Shown: positions 32,654 to 45,675, numbered from the stretch's first letter. The stretch is 64,000 nt of DNA from Panulirus ornatus (GCF_036320965.1 NC_092225.1:56682424-56746423); one strand, 5' to 3'. Notes: a model not told the origin generated them from the sequence alone. Numbers and translations: made by a program.

Positions 32654-32904
32654 GTTTGGCGGCCGACTTTTAATAACCAGTGAAATATCGTTCAAGAAAG
32701 GCCAGGAAACGGTGTCCTTGGGGGGGAATCCACGCGGCTTAATTAATGACCACAACCTGATGATGAGACGTTGTGGGACCCAATCTTATACCGAGGTAAA
32801 TCCAGGTGTTAAGGGTGAGGGTGAGGGGGAGGTCGTTATGGTCGTGAGTGGCAGGACGGTGGCGGTAATGAGTGGCGAAGTAGGAAGACAGCAAGTGACA
32901 GAGT

Positions 32905-33545
32905 GTCCAATGTGACAGTAAGGGTGTATGGGACGGTAGGTAGAGTCCTGAGGGACAGTGAGGGTATGGGAGGGCAGGGTCTTGAGTGACAGTAAGGGTA
33001 TGGGAGGGCAGGGTCTTGAGCGACAGTAAGGGTATGGGAGGGCAGGGTCTTGAGTGACAGTAAGGGTATGGGAGGGCAGGGTCTTGAGTGACAGTAAGGG
33101 TATGGGAGGGCAGGGTCTTGAGCGACAGTAAGGGTATGGGACGGCAGGGTCTTGAGTGACAGTAAGGGTATGGGAGGGCAGGGTCTTGAGTGACAGTAAG
33201 GGTATGGGAGGGCAGGGTCTTGAGTGACAGTAAGGGTATGGGAGGGCAGGGTCTTGAGTGACAGTAAGGGTATGGGAGGGCAGGGTCTTGAGTGACAGTA
33301 AGGGTATGGGAGGGCAGGGTCTTGAGTGACAGTAAGGGTATGGGAGGGCAGGGTCTTGAGTGACAGTAAGGGTATGGGACGGCAGGGTCTTGATTGACAG
33401 TAAGGGTATGGGACGGCAGGGTCTTGAGTGACAGTAAGGGAATGGGAGGGCAGGGTCTTGAGTGACAGTAAGGGTACTGGACGGCAGGGTCTTGAGCGAC
33501 AGTAAGGGTATGGGAGGGCAGGGTCTCGAGTGACAATAGGGGTGT
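32905..33545. repeat. minisatellite, 34-bp unit, about 18 copies
   Basis: The unit holds 'ggcagggtcttgagtgacag' and 'taagggtatgggag'. Since 34 is not a multiple of three and the unit has no stop on the minus strand, long minus frames (265 and 312 codons) are open in more than one phase. That is typical of a repeat, not of coding. Edge units at 32905-32960 and 33540-33660 are diverged. Confidence 0.95.
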
Positions 33546-33659
33546 ATGGGACGGTCGACTCCCGAGGGCCAGTGAGGATATAGGACGGCAGGGGTCTTGA
33601 CTGATCGTCCGAGTCTTGTTAGTACATGGGACGTCGGGACCTTGAGTGACAGGGATGTG

Positions 33660-34985
33660 ATAAACACTACGCGTGAGAGCCTGGAAAGGACGACGGACCT
33701 CGGGGGTGTCACATTACGTACCATACATTACCCAGTTCGTAGGTCTACCCGGACTCCCATCTCGTCATAGAGGAGGTGTAATGGGCGAACCAGATATCAA
33801 CCAAAAGGAGTTAAGGACACACTGGGTGACGACTCTATGATACATGAAGGAAGACCACTAATAATGTTTACTGGTTCGCAGAGGATACCCAGACATGGCG
33901 GCGATCCTTAATCTAATTTTCCACTTAAAATTTAAGCATTATCCTTGCTTCATCCTCTGGTTGGCTCGTCATTCGGTAGTCCACATGGCGCAATCATGTA
34001 TGCACTTGATCACGAAGTCTGCAGACACACGAGCCGATGCAAAATCAATAATTCCAATTCATGACGTCTTGAAAATGATAAATACCACTGTCCTTTCATG
34101 CCGCGCGAAGCTAAAAGATGAGCAGTTAGATAGCTTGTCTAACTGCCGTATCCCCTGAGACTGTGTGTATCGTTCTATTATGTTCTTTATCTACAAAAAA
34201 TCTAGTAAATCAGGTTTATGTTTGTATCATCAAATGTTTAACTTCTGTTCCCTTCCAAGTCGATCACTGACAGTCCACAGGGCAGTACCTAGTCACACTT
34301 GACGCATCAGTCGACTACTCACGCTCAACACAATGGCTGATCTCTCTTCCATTCGACGTGGTGATACAAAACCAGGAGGCGGATACACAGGCGATTATCC
34401 TCATCCCTACAGACAGCGTCAGGATGGTGCTTCGGCTACACGAAAGGTTCCTCAAGGGGGAGGTGGCAGATATAGAGACTGAGTGTAGCGCTGCTAAACG
34501 AGAGGTAAAGCATTACCATAAGAAGTGTGGTGGTGGAAGTACAGGGCAAACGTGAAGGTTGAGGAACACACGGTCGTGTGAGTACGTACGGCGGGTAAGG
34601 TCATACAGACCCTGAGAGACACGTCTCTTCCAAACTGCTCCGAGAACACATCATCATGACTCAATACACTGCGACGGTTTATCTCACATTAGGACTCGGT
34701 ACACTGCTAAGGTTCATTTCGGGGCGACGCCAAAAGGACAATGGGCCTCGAGGACTGTTGCCAACCTCTTCAGCCAGGAGACACCAGTGAGGAAGACGAG
34801 GCACAAGGACGACGGTGATGCTTTCCCTAAAGAGCTGACATGCGAAGGTGTGTTTTACCATCACCTCGTGGACTTGCGGTGAACTTTCTTCCGAACGTGA
34901 TGAATGCACTGGGTTTTTTTTATACCTATTTTCCTCCGTGGATCATTCTCCTTGAAACTAACCTGTCTGACAAAACGGGAAGCGT
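33660..34985. other. unassigned sequence
   Basis: No recognised gene. Plus frames of 87 codons (33895-34158) and 65 codons (34358-34555) look less repetitive than others in the window but have no motif I know. They could be anonymous exons or chance. Confidence 0.4.
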
Positions 34986-34989
34986 TAAC

Positions 34990-35195
34990 TAGAAATAGAT
35001 ATTTAGATGGAGAAACCGATAGATACACAGATACTTATACACATAAACAGATACAGAGATAAGTGGCCAGAGAGTGACAGATAGACAGATAGAAATATGA
35101 ATAGATAATTGTGAATAAGAAAATACATAAAGGGGGATATAGACCCACAGAAACTCAGTCAAGTAGATATAACATGAAGAGACAGATGGATAGAA
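34990..35195. repeat. degenerate GATA/ACAGATA tract
   Basis: Irregular 'gata', 'agatac', 'acagat' and 'atagat' pieces dominate about 200 bp. It is a decayed tetranucleotide microsatellite. Confidence 0.6.
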
Positions 35196-35689
35196 CATAC
35201 GTTCTTCACTATGTACAAATCAGAAGACAGGTGCACGAACCACAGGTGTAATCGCTACACAAAGCAGCAGTCAGGTATATGAGCCTCAATCGTCACCATA
35301 AGACAGGTACAAGAACACCAGATGTAATAACTAGACACAAACCAACAGACAGTTATATGAACCTCAGGTTAATCAAACCTGTCTACCAGAATGAACGTAT
35401 ATCCTGCAATGACTACAAATCCCAAGACCTTCCTGGCTTTACAATCAACGTATGACAAGTCATCCTTGAGAAAAAGAAGAAAATATCAAGTTTTCCTTGC
35501 GACTGTCATGTGTTCTGCGGTGCAGAGGTGGCGGGGAACACAAGCAAATGCTTTAGGATGCCTAAGTAAACTACAGAAGGGCTTGGGTATAGATAGGAGG
35601 AAAGAAAACGGGCTATGCCATTCATGAAAGAGGAGGTAAGTGCAAGGTACAAAGAAATATTACGTGTATGTTGGTGAGGAGACGGATGG

Positions 35690-35788
35690 TGTGTGTGTGT
35701 GTGTGTGTGTGGACACGAAAAAAGGCAATGATGATGTTGTTTGCGTTGGTGAAATGATAGAAGAGGGATGTTGGAGAGGATACAGATA

Positions 35789-35820
<32 letters not shown>

Positions 35821-35876
35821 TGGAGAGGCGTTAGAAGTCATATATGTTGGTGAGCAGAAGTGGGTAACAAGGCACA

Positions 35877-35930
<54 letters not shown>
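35690..35930. repeat. three (GT)n tracts
   Basis: GT runs at about 35689-35711, 35789-35820 and 35880-35930. Each sits in a similar context of 'tgttgg(t/a)gag' and 'ggtg', so the block may be a degenerate repeat of about 95 bp with internal GT. Confidence 0.85.
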
Positions 35931-35931
<1 letters not shown>

Positions 35932-36408
35932 CAGGACAGAAGAGACTCCGTGTGCTTCGGAGGGGAGACATGGCTTAAGTTAATGACGGGGAAGATAAAG
36001 CATATGATGTGATTATGATACGAAAGACAGAGCACACTACATCTGTGTCAGTCCAGGGAGTTCAAGAGGGAATATAGACACTAAACATAACGAGTGAAAA
36101 CCAAAAATAACCTGTGGGAAGATACAAAAAACATAGAAGAAAAATCGTGGCAGATTACACGTCCACAAGCATTGTATTTTGGAGCGAACGACGAACGTAA
36201 GAGCCTATCGCAATGATGGGACACGAGTGTCGTACTGGAGGGAGGCTGTGACTTGCATCCTGGGGCGTTCACTATAGAACTCGGCGGAGAAATCGATGAC
36301 ATTGTTTATTTTCACGAATATGGGAGGCAGAGGAACTTTTCTACTTGGGCAGCTTCCACTCCCCAGGACGTGGAGTCGTCTCTGTCTTTATTATCTCACG
36401 AACGGTCG

Positions 36409-36411
<3 letters not shown>

Positions 36412-36474
<63 letters not shown>
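36412..36474. repeat. (GA)n microsatellite
   Basis: A pure GA run of about 63 bp, the first of four alternating GA/CT tracts. Confidence 0.97.
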
Positions 36475-36476
<2 letters not shown>

Positions 36477-36604
36477 TAGGGAAGGAACGTCTCTCAAACA
36501 CACACACACACAGTTCAAGTCAATCCTCTGTGTGTTGTGTATCGTTCGTCCCTTCATACAGAAGCGAGTGTTTTTGCCCTTCTCTCTCCCTCCCTCTCCA
36601 GCAC

Positions 36605-36608
<4 letters not shown>

Positions 36609-36677
<69 letters not shown>

Positions 36678-36689
36678 GACAACGACCCC

Positions 36690-36754
<65 letters not shown>
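36609..36754. repeat. inverted (CT)n/(GA)n pair
   Basis: (CT)n at 36609-36675 and (GA)n at 36692-36754 are separated by about 16 bases ('ccagacaacgaccccat'). The two arms are fully complementary, giving a hairpin of more than 60 pairs. A further short (CT)n follows at 36775-36792. Confidence 0.96.
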
Positions 36755-36756
<2 letters not shown>

Positions 36757-36958
36757 CTTGAGCGGCCCAATAACTCTCTCTCTCTCTCTCTCCACCAGAG
36801 CACCAGGAACAACGGGACATGTATAATTTTGCGCCCTGTAGGTAGGAAAAAACCCTCGCCTGCTCTTACGCTTTATGAATATTCAACTGTACAATTTGAA
36901 TAATAAAAACATACACTTGCGGTTGTGGCCTCGTGCTGAGGTTTTCCTGTTTCTCTTT

Positions 36959-37088
<130 letters not shown>

Positions 37089-37139
37089 CAAGGAAACCAC
37101 GCAAGTGATGTCAAGTGTGGGTGGCTAGAGTGTTGCAAA

Positions 37140-37935
37140 CCTGTGACCTGATGAGGTACGCTTACAACATGTGACCTGATGTTGTACGGTCACAACCCGT
37201 GACCTGATGCTGCACGGTCACAACATGTGACCTGACGAGGTACACTTACAACCTGCGACCTGATGTTGTATGGTCACAACAGGCGACCTGATGTTATACA
37301 GTCACTCCATGTGACTTGCCGAGGTATGGTCACAACCTGTGACCTGATGCTGCAGGGCCACAACATGTGACCTGACGAGGTACAGTCACAACCTGTTGCC
37401 TGATGCTGCACGGCCACACCATGTGACCTAACGAGGTACGCTTACAACCTGTGACCTGATGTTGTATGGTCACAACATGTGACCTGATGTCATACGGTAA
37501 CTCCATGTGACTTACCGAGGTATGGTTACAACCTGTGACCTGATGCTGCACGGCCACACCATGTGACCTGACGAGCTATGGTCACAACCTGTGACCTGAT
37601 GCGGTAAGGTCATAACTTGTGACCTGATGAGGTACGCTTACAACCTGTGACCTTATGTTGTATGGTCACAACAAGTGACCTGATGCTGCATGGTCACAAC
37701 ATGTGACCTGTTGAGGTACGGTTACAACCTGTGACCTGATGTTGTATGGTCACAACATGTGACCTGATGTCATACGGTCACTCCATGTGACTTGCCGAGG
37801 TATGTTCACAACCTGTGACCTGATGCTGCACGGCCACACCATGTGACCTGACGAGCTATGGTCACAACCTGTGACCTGATGCTGTAAGGTCACAACATGT
37901 GACCTGATGATGGAAGGTCAGAACTTTTGAAGTGA
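37140..37935. repeat. minisatellite, about 27-28-bp unit, about 28 copies
   Basis: Units alternate 'cacaacctgtgacctgatg' and 'cacaacatgtgacctgacga' types with 'ctgcacggt', 'ttgtatggt' or 'aggtacgct' linkers, giving a dimer of about 56 bp. GGTCAC and GTGACC recur as inverted pairs five bases apart. No long frame is kept. Confidence 0.92.
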
Positions 37936-38300
37936 AGAAGCAGTGTAACGTCCTACATGACCCAGTACTACAAGGTCCTGACCTCTGACCTGATACTTCG
38001 GGGTCACAGCTTCCCTGTGGTAGGGTGAAGGCTCTCAGCCCTTACGAGGTAAGGGCTGGGCCCTGAACCCTACCCTTAGCAAGACCACATCGCAGCCTGC
38101 ATTAGATGGAACACATACGAAAAAAAACCTAAACCTATAGTGCTAGACGGGTCCCAGATGGTGATGGACGGGCTGGAGTGAGTGCTGGGAGACAGGAGAA
38201 GCACTGGACGGTCAGTCTGTCAACTCAACCTGTCACTATTTACCAATAACAAGGTGACAGGGGACGAGGCTTGATAATCTGTCAGTACCTGTCTGTACAG
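37936..38300. other. unassigned sequence
   Basis: It starts with diverged 'gacctgatact' pieces of the neighbouring array, then nothing recognised. Confidence 0.5.
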
Positions 38301-38314
38301 AATATGGAATATGT

Positions 38315-38483
38315 GATTTCTCGTTCTCGAGGTATGCTAGGCACCTCCCGTCACGCAGGCATCGGCCGCCAGGGGCCACACCTGCACTGGTTCGAATCTT
38401 AGTCCAGCAGCCGGCCCACAGTCCACCCAGCCGTTCATCTTTCCATAGAGACTGGGCGATAGAATGGGTACCTTGCATAGGCT

Positions 38484-38486
<3 letters not shown>
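38315..38486 (+). mobile_element. tRNA-derived SINE (family 2)
   Basis: A consensus-like RNA polymerase III B box, GGTTCGAATC, lies at 38389-38398 in a tRNA-like GC-rich context ('gcaggcatcggccgcc' to the left). It is followed by 'cccacagtccacccagccg', 'ttcatctttcc' and 'gggcgatagaatgggtacc', a tail domain I associate with widespread invertebrate SINEs. The element ends in (TG)n. The A box is not clear, so the 5' limit is uncertain. Confidence 0.65.

Positions 38487-38543
<57 letters not shown>
38487..38543. repeat. (GT)n at SINE 3' end
   Basis: A pure GT run of about 57 bp, flush with the SINE tail. Confidence 0.97.
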
Positions 38544-38548
<5 letters not shown>

Positions 38549-38619
38549 GAGCAAAGACATGGTGCATATATACAAAGTTAAGAGAGGGGGCAACACATGT
38601 GTAAAAATCTCTCCCCGTA

Positions 38620-38620
<1 letters not shown>

Positions 38621-38686
<66 letters not shown>
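38621..38686. repeat. compound (CA)n(GA)n
   Basis: About 18 bp of CA passes into about 48 bp of GA. Confidence 0.96.
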
Positions 38687-38688
<2 letters not shown>

Positions 38689-39007
38689 AGAAACTCATTC
38701 TTTATATTATAAAATGCTGAATAATCATGAACTGGTTCTACCCCTTCTCATGACCAGCTTCCCTGGCCACGAAGTGAGTGGTGCGCGTACAATCGACCCC
38801 CTCGAACCTCCTCACCATCTTCCCCTTGGGAGACGTTCCTCAAACACACACACAACACACACGTAGGGAATGTCCACGCTGTTCGCGCGACCTCCAGCCA
38901 ACACCACCATAACTCCGGAGGCGATTCTGTGAGATCATTGTTTGCCATCCTCTCGAGATGAATTAATGAACTCGCGGAGCGCGCCAGACCCGCAAGAGAA
39001 CGCCCAC
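38687..39007. other. unassigned sequence
   Basis: No feature recognised. Confidence 0.5.
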
Positions 39008-39418
39008 ACACACACCGTCACTACGCCAACTCTACAACACACACACACCGTCACTACGCCAACTCTACAACACACACACACCGTCACTACGCCAACTCTA
39101 CAACACACACACACACCGTCACAACGCCAACTCTACAACACACACACACCGTCACTACGCCAACTCTACAACACACACACACCGTCACAACGCCAACTCT
39201 ACAACACACACACACCGTCACTACGCCAACTCTACAACACACACACACCGTCACTACGCCAACTCTACAACACACACACACCGTCACTACGCCAACTCTA
39301 CAACACACACACACCGTCACTACGCCAACTCTACAACACACACACACCGTCACTACGCCAACTCTACAACACACACACACCGTCACTACGCCAACTCTAC
39401 AACACACACACACACCGT
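39008..39418. repeat. minisatellite, 33-bp unit, about 12-13 copies
   Basis: The unit is 'ccgtcactacgccaactcta' followed by 'caacacacacaca'. The (CA) part varies by one or two repeats and 'cactac/cacaac' is the main substitution. Being 33 bp, it keeps an 11-residue repeat open on both strands. Confidence 0.96.
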
Positions 39419-39507
39419 ACACTCCCGGGGCGCTCAACACCCCTGTGGCTGGGGGATCGTGGAGAGCAATGAGGACATAAACGTTCCAGCATTACTTACG
39501 GACACAA

Positions 39508-40162
39508 TCTCCCCATCTGGATGATAATCTCCCCACCACCAGGATGATAATCTCCCCATCTGGATGATAATCTCCCTACCACCAGGATGATAATCTCCCC
39601 ACCACCAGGATGATAATCTTCCCACCACTAGGATGATAATCTCCCCACCACCAGGATGATAATCTCCCCACCACCAGGATGATAATCTTCCCACCACTAG
39701 GATGATAATCTCCCCACCACCAGGATGATAATCTCCCCACCACCAGGATGATAATCTCCCTACCACCAGGATGATAATCTCCCCACCACCAGGATGATAA
39801 TCTCCCCACCACCAGGATGATAATCTTCCCACCACTAGGATGATAATCTCCCCACCACCAGGATGATAATCTCCCCACCACCAGGATGATAATCTCCCCA
39901 CCACTAGGATGATAACCTCCCCACCACTAGGATGATAACCTCCCCACCACTAGGATGATAACCTCCCCACCACTAGGATGATAATCTCCCCACCACTAGG
40001 ATGATAACCTCCCCACCACTAGGATGATAATCTCCCCACCACTAGGATGATAATCTCCCCACCACCAGGATGATAATCTCCCCACTAGGATGATAACCTC
40101 CCACCACTAGGATGATAATCTCCCCACCACCAGGATGATAATCTCCCCACCACCAGGATAAT
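39508..40162. repeat. minisatellite, 23-bp unit, about 28 copies
   Basis: The unit is 'ctccccaccaccaggatgat' plus 'aat'. Variants (cttccc, ctaggatg, ataacc) form runs: 'ataacc' units cluster at 39900-40020, and 'cttcccaccactagg' recurs three times spaced as part of a larger block. Tryptophan/glycine-rich minus frames are by-products. Confidence 0.96.
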
Positions 40163-40484
40163 AACATCATCATCATCATCAGGGAAGGTAGGTACAGTAC
40201 GGACATGACCATCTAGGACCCCAGCGATGGTGGGGACGTTGGCTTCTGGGAAGCTAGTGGTCAGCTGCCATGGCTTTTCCAAGAAGGGATCTCGGGTCAC
40301 TGCTGGGAGGCTGACCTGATCTAGCTATTTTTCTTTTTTTCTCTTTTTTTGTCCCGTAAACCATCGTTCATGCAGAGTGTGGTTCTCCCTATCTTCTACG
40401 ATGAACCTTTATGATACGACACGAGTTTTTTTTGACGTACTAGTTGACCTGTGTCTTGTTATGATGAAGTGTTTCGTAAGTCAT
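40163..40484. other. unassigned sequence
   Basis: It begins with a short (CAT)n at 40168-40180. Nothing else recognised. Confidence 0.5.
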
Positions 40485-41335
40485 CATTCTGCAAGATAAC
40501 GATTTTCTAAGTCATCATGGCGGGTACTGCTGTACAAGTCATCATGGCAGGTGCTGCTGTACAAGTCATCATGGCAGGTGCTGCTGTACAAGTCATCATG
40601 GCAGGTGCTGCTGTACAAGTCATCATGGCAGGTGCTGCTGTACAAGTCATCATGGCAGGTGCTGCTGTACAAGTCATCATGGCAGGTGCTGCTGTACAAG
40701 TCATCATGGCAGGTGCTGCTGTACAAGTCATCATGGCAGGTGCTGCTGTACAAGTCATCATGGCAGGTGCTGCTGTACAAGTCATCATGGCAGGTGCTGC
40801 TGTACAAGTCATCATGGCAGGTGCTGCTGTACAAGTCATCATGACAGGTGCTGTTGTACAAGTCATCATGGCGGGTGCTGCTGTACAAGTCATCATGGCA
40901 GGTGCTGCTGTACAAGTCATCATGGCAGGTGCTGCTGTACAAGTCATCATGACAGGTGCTGCTGTACAAGTCATCATGACAGGTGCTGCTGTACAAGTCA
41001 TCATGGCAGGTGCTGCTGTACAAGTCATCATGGCAGGTGCTGCTGTACAAGTCATCATGACAGGTGCTGTTGTACAAGTCATCATGGCGGGTGCTGCTGT
41101 ACAAGTCATCATGGCAGGTGCTGCTGTACAAGTCATCATGGCAGGTGCTGCTGTACAAGTCATCATGACAGGTGCTGCTGTACAAGTCATCATGGCAGGT
41201 GCTGCTGTACAAGTCATCATGACAGGTGCTGCTGTACAAGTCATCATGACAGGTGCTGCTGTACAAGTCCTCATGACAGGTGCTGCTGTACAAGTCATCA
41301 TGACAGGTGCTGCTGTACAAGTCATCATCATTGTT
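40485..41335. repeat. minisatellite, 27-bp unit, about 31 copies
   Basis: The unit is 'gtcatcatggcaggtgctgc' plus 'tgtacaa'. Variants are gacagg, gcgggt and gttgta. The unit is nine codons long, so frames of 275-311 codons stay open on both strands (plus: VIMAGAAVQ repeats; minus: SSTCHDDLY or MMTCTAAPA repeats). I reject these as genes. A gacagg/gttgta/gcgggt marker trio occurs twice, 216 bp (eight units) apart. Confidence 0.96.
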
Positions 41336-42120
41336 GTTGTTTGATCAGTTTGCTTTCTGTGGCAGAAGTAAACTTTGTTATTCACCCTCGAGTTTACAGA
41401 TGAAACACACGAGCCATACATGTGTGTAAGTGAACTGGTCATAGACAGCGAGAACCGTCATCACTCACTTCACTTACGGCAAGACCACAAGAGGAGAGGA
41501 CCCGTCGCATCTGACACTTGTGGGAGCACCAAGCGTATCGCTGTTGCTTTGACTGACATTATGTGATGTTAATAATAAAAAGAATTACCCTGACTGTGTG
41601 TACACTTCATGACAACAGCTAAACAGTGAACATCCATTTCACATTAACTCTACCGATACTTTCCGAGAAACATGGATTACCCTCGTCGCCTTCGAACTGA
41701 CAGAAATTACACCTTGTGTCCGAGAAAGTTCATAGTGGGTGACATGTTACGACACACACAACACGTCCCTTGAGTTCCCTTCGTGTACATTTACATTCAC
41801 CGATTTCACTGTCACCACGACGCCAGACGAAGGGAGGTCCAAGGAAGAGGCTCTCTGTATACCATCGATGTTTGAACTAGCAGCCCTTCATCATCGAGGG
41901 AGTCGGTTTTTCACGTATGCCTTACCTTTTTCCTCAAACGCATTGCTACGTAGCTTCTCGAGTGCATCAATGTACTTCTTGTGTGAGGACTGATGACGTC
42001 AGTAGTATGTAATTAAGGATTATACGGAAGGTAATCAATTGGACGATATACTCGGCGTGTTCTGTATCCCTTATCATCATTCTTATAGCCTTCGATTCGC
42101 CTCCGAACACTTGACTCTAA
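41336..42120. other. unassigned sequence
   Basis: No feature recognised. Frames under 85 codons. Confidence 0.5.
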
Positions 42121-42490
42121 CTGCCCTTTACTATCTCCCTGGTCAATTCATCTCCTGTGTCCCGTACAACCTCCCTGGTTATTACACAATCTATGCCCTT
42201 TCATATCTCCTGGGTCAGTATACCTCCTTTCTCCATTACTATCTCTCTTGTCAATACACCTACCGTGCCCATTATCTCCTGGTCATTACACTCCCTGTGT
42301 CCCTTACTATCTCCCTGGTCTGTAAACTTCCTGTGTCCCTTACTATCTCCCTAGTTAGTACACCTCCTTTGTCCCTTAATATCTCCCTAATCAATACATC
42401 TATGTCCCTTACCATCTCCCGGGTCAATACACCTCCTGTGTTCCTATCTCCCTGGTCATCACACATCCTGTGTTCCTAGCTATCTCCTCC
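42121..42490. repeat. degenerate minisatellite, about 38-bp unit
   Basis: Loose units built on 'tatctccctggtcaatacac', 'cctcctgtgtccctta' with frequent substitutions, about nine in all. Confidence 0.75.
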
Positions 42491-43335
<845 letters not shown>

Positions 43336-43342
43336 ATGTAAA

Positions 43343-43343
<1 letters not shown>

Positions 43344-43393
<50 letters not shown>
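43344..43393. repeat. (GT)n microsatellite
   Basis: A pure GT run of about 50 bp. Confidence 0.97.
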
Positions 43394-43394
<1 letters not shown>

Positions 43395-43434
43395 ATCACG
43401 GTGAGGAGACTGGCGGAATATATGTATGGGCCTA

Positions 43435-44944
43435 ATGTATACACGTGAATGTTCAACCTACAGAGATACAAGTCTGTTGAGTGTACCTGGTACGTTCTAT
43501 GGGAGGGTGTTGAGTGAGAGGATGCAGGCACGTACAGAGCATTAGAGTGGGGGAGGAAGAGTGTGGCTTCAACAGTGGTAGAGGATGTTTGGATCAGGTG
43601 CTGCCTTTAAAGTATGTGTGAGAAATTCTAAGACAAACAGATGGATTTGTATGTGGCATTTGTGGATCTGGAGAAGGCATACGGTAGGGTTGAGAGAGAT
43701 GCCTTGTGGAAGGTATTAACATTATACGGTGTGGGAGGAAAGCTGCTAGAAGCAGTGAGAAGCTTTTATCAAAAGTGCACAAAAGGGAGGAGGGTGAATT
43801 GTTCTAAGTGAAGGCTGTTCTGCGGCAGGGGTCTATAATGTCACCGTGGTTGTTTAATTTGTTTATGTATGGGGTGGCGGGAGAGGTAAATGCGAGATTC
43901 TTTGAGAGAGAAGCGAGTATGCAGTCTGTTGTGGATGAGAGGGCTTGAAAGTGAGGCAGTTGTTGTTCGCTGATGACACAGCGCTGGGGGCTGACTCGAG
44001 TGGGAAACTGCGGAAGCTGGTGACGGAGTTTGGAAGAGTGTGCGAAAGGAGAAAGTTGAGAGTAAATGTGGATAAACGTAAGGTTATTATGCTCAGCAGG
44101 GTTAAGGGACAGGTTAGTTGGCGTGACACTTGGAATGGAGAAGTACTGAAAGAAACGTAGTATTTTAGATACCTGGGAATGAACATGGCAGAAAATGGAA
44201 CCATGGACGCGAAGTGAGTGATAGGGTAAGTGAGTGAGCGAAAGTTCTGGGAGCACTGAAGAATGTGTGGAAAGAGAGATCGCTATGTGGGAGGGCAAAA
44301 ATGTTATGTTTGAGGGTACAGTAGTCCCAACAACATTATATGGATGGATGGTGGGTATGAGCTATAGATAAGGCTGTACGAAAGAGGGTGGATGTGTTGG
44401 AAATGAAATGGTTGAAAACAATATGTGTTAAGCGTTGTTTGATTGAGTAAGTATTGAAGTGGTTAGAGAGACGTGTGGTAAAAAAGAGTGTGGTTAAGAG
44501 AGCAAAAGAGGATGTGCTGAAATGGTTTGAGCATATGGAGACAATGAATTAGGAAAGGTTGACAAAGAGAATAGATGTGCCAGAAGTTCAAGGAACATGG
44601 AGAACGGGGAGACCGAATTGGAGATGGAGGGATAGAGAGAAAAGGATTTTCAGCGATCGGGGCCTGAACATACAGGAAGAAGGGTGAAAGGCGTGTATAG
44701 GCTAGGGTAAATAGAAACTATGTGGTATACAGGAATCGACGTACTGTCAAAGGACTGAAACAGGGCATGTGAACCGTCCGAAATAAACTATGGAAAGGTC
44801 TGTGGGGCCTGGATGTGGATAGGGAGCTGTGGTTTCGGTGCATTACACATGACAGCTAGAGAACGGATGTGAGCGGATGCGGCCATCCTTCGTCTGCTCC
44901 AGACACTAACTCATTAATGTCGAAAACGACGATTAACTATGATG

Positions 44945-44945
<1 letters not shown>
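43435..44945 (+). mobile_element. LINE copy 4 (old, 5'-truncated)
   Basis: It begins near 'tcaacctacagagatacaag', matching the codons for SNYRGISLLS of the RT. It continues through the QCGFRSGRGCVDQ, DLEKAYDRV, QGCVMSPW and FADD regions to the ORF end (about 44735) and a 3' UTR with 'ggaaagggagctgtggtttc'-like text, ending in a decayed tail near 44940 that passes into (AT)n. Many indels make it clearly older than copies 1-3. Confidence 0.85.
43450..44735 (+). pseudogene. decayed LINE RT (copy 4)
   Basis: The FADD box is readable at about 43963-43976 ('ttgttcgctgatgacaca'), and 'ctggagaaggcatacggtag' shows the catalytic region with the Asp-to-Gly change (AYD to AYG). Frameshifts and in-frame stops break the rest; the longest surviving frame is about 70 codons. 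It encodes no working enzyme. Confidence 0.85.

Positions 44946-45023
<78 letters not shown>
44946..45023. repeat. (AT)n between LINE copy 4 and SINE D
   Basis: A pure AT run of about 75 bp. Confidence 0.97.
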
Positions 45024-45026
<3 letters not shown>

Positions 45027-45190
45027 GGAGCGGGGGGCTGGAAATCCTCCCCTCTCGTTTTTTTTTTTTTTTTTCAAAAGAAGGAACAGAGGGGGCCAGG
45101 TGAGGATATTCTAAAAAAAGGCCCAGTCCTCTGTTCTTAACGCTACCTCGCTAACGCGGGAAATGGCGAATAGTTTAAAAGAAAAAGAAA
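45024..45190 (+). mobile_element. SINE family 1, copy D (5'-truncated)
   Basis: It starts at 'tgggagcggggggctgg' and matches copy A closely to the end: 'aaatcctcccctc', T-run, 'aaaagaaggaacagaggggg', 'ggcccagtcctctgttc', hairpin 45141-45168, 'aatagtttaaaagaaaaag'. Identity with copy A looks very high, so both are probably young. Confidence 0.8.

Positions 45191-45675
<485 letters not shown>

Noticed and set aside
32739..33724. Minus-strand frames of 265 and 312 codons rich in Pro, Leu and Tyr
   Set aside because: By-product of the 34-bp array; the two frames overlap in different phases.
33895..34555. Two short non-repetitive frames (87 and 65 codons) as exons
   Set aside because: No recognisable domain or convincing splice context; left as unassigned.
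36253..36826. Arg/Glu and Ser/Leu repeat frames (138-176 codons)
   Set aside because: Direct translation of (GA)n and (CT)n microsatellites.
39434..39904. Trp/Gly-rich frames that resemble a structural protein
   Set aside because: By-product of the 23-bp array; no start context or flanking exon.
40484..41442. Frames of 275-311 codons with nonapeptide repeats
   Set aside because: By-product of the 27-bp minisatellite; open on both strands and the visible unit changes are mostly non-synonymous.
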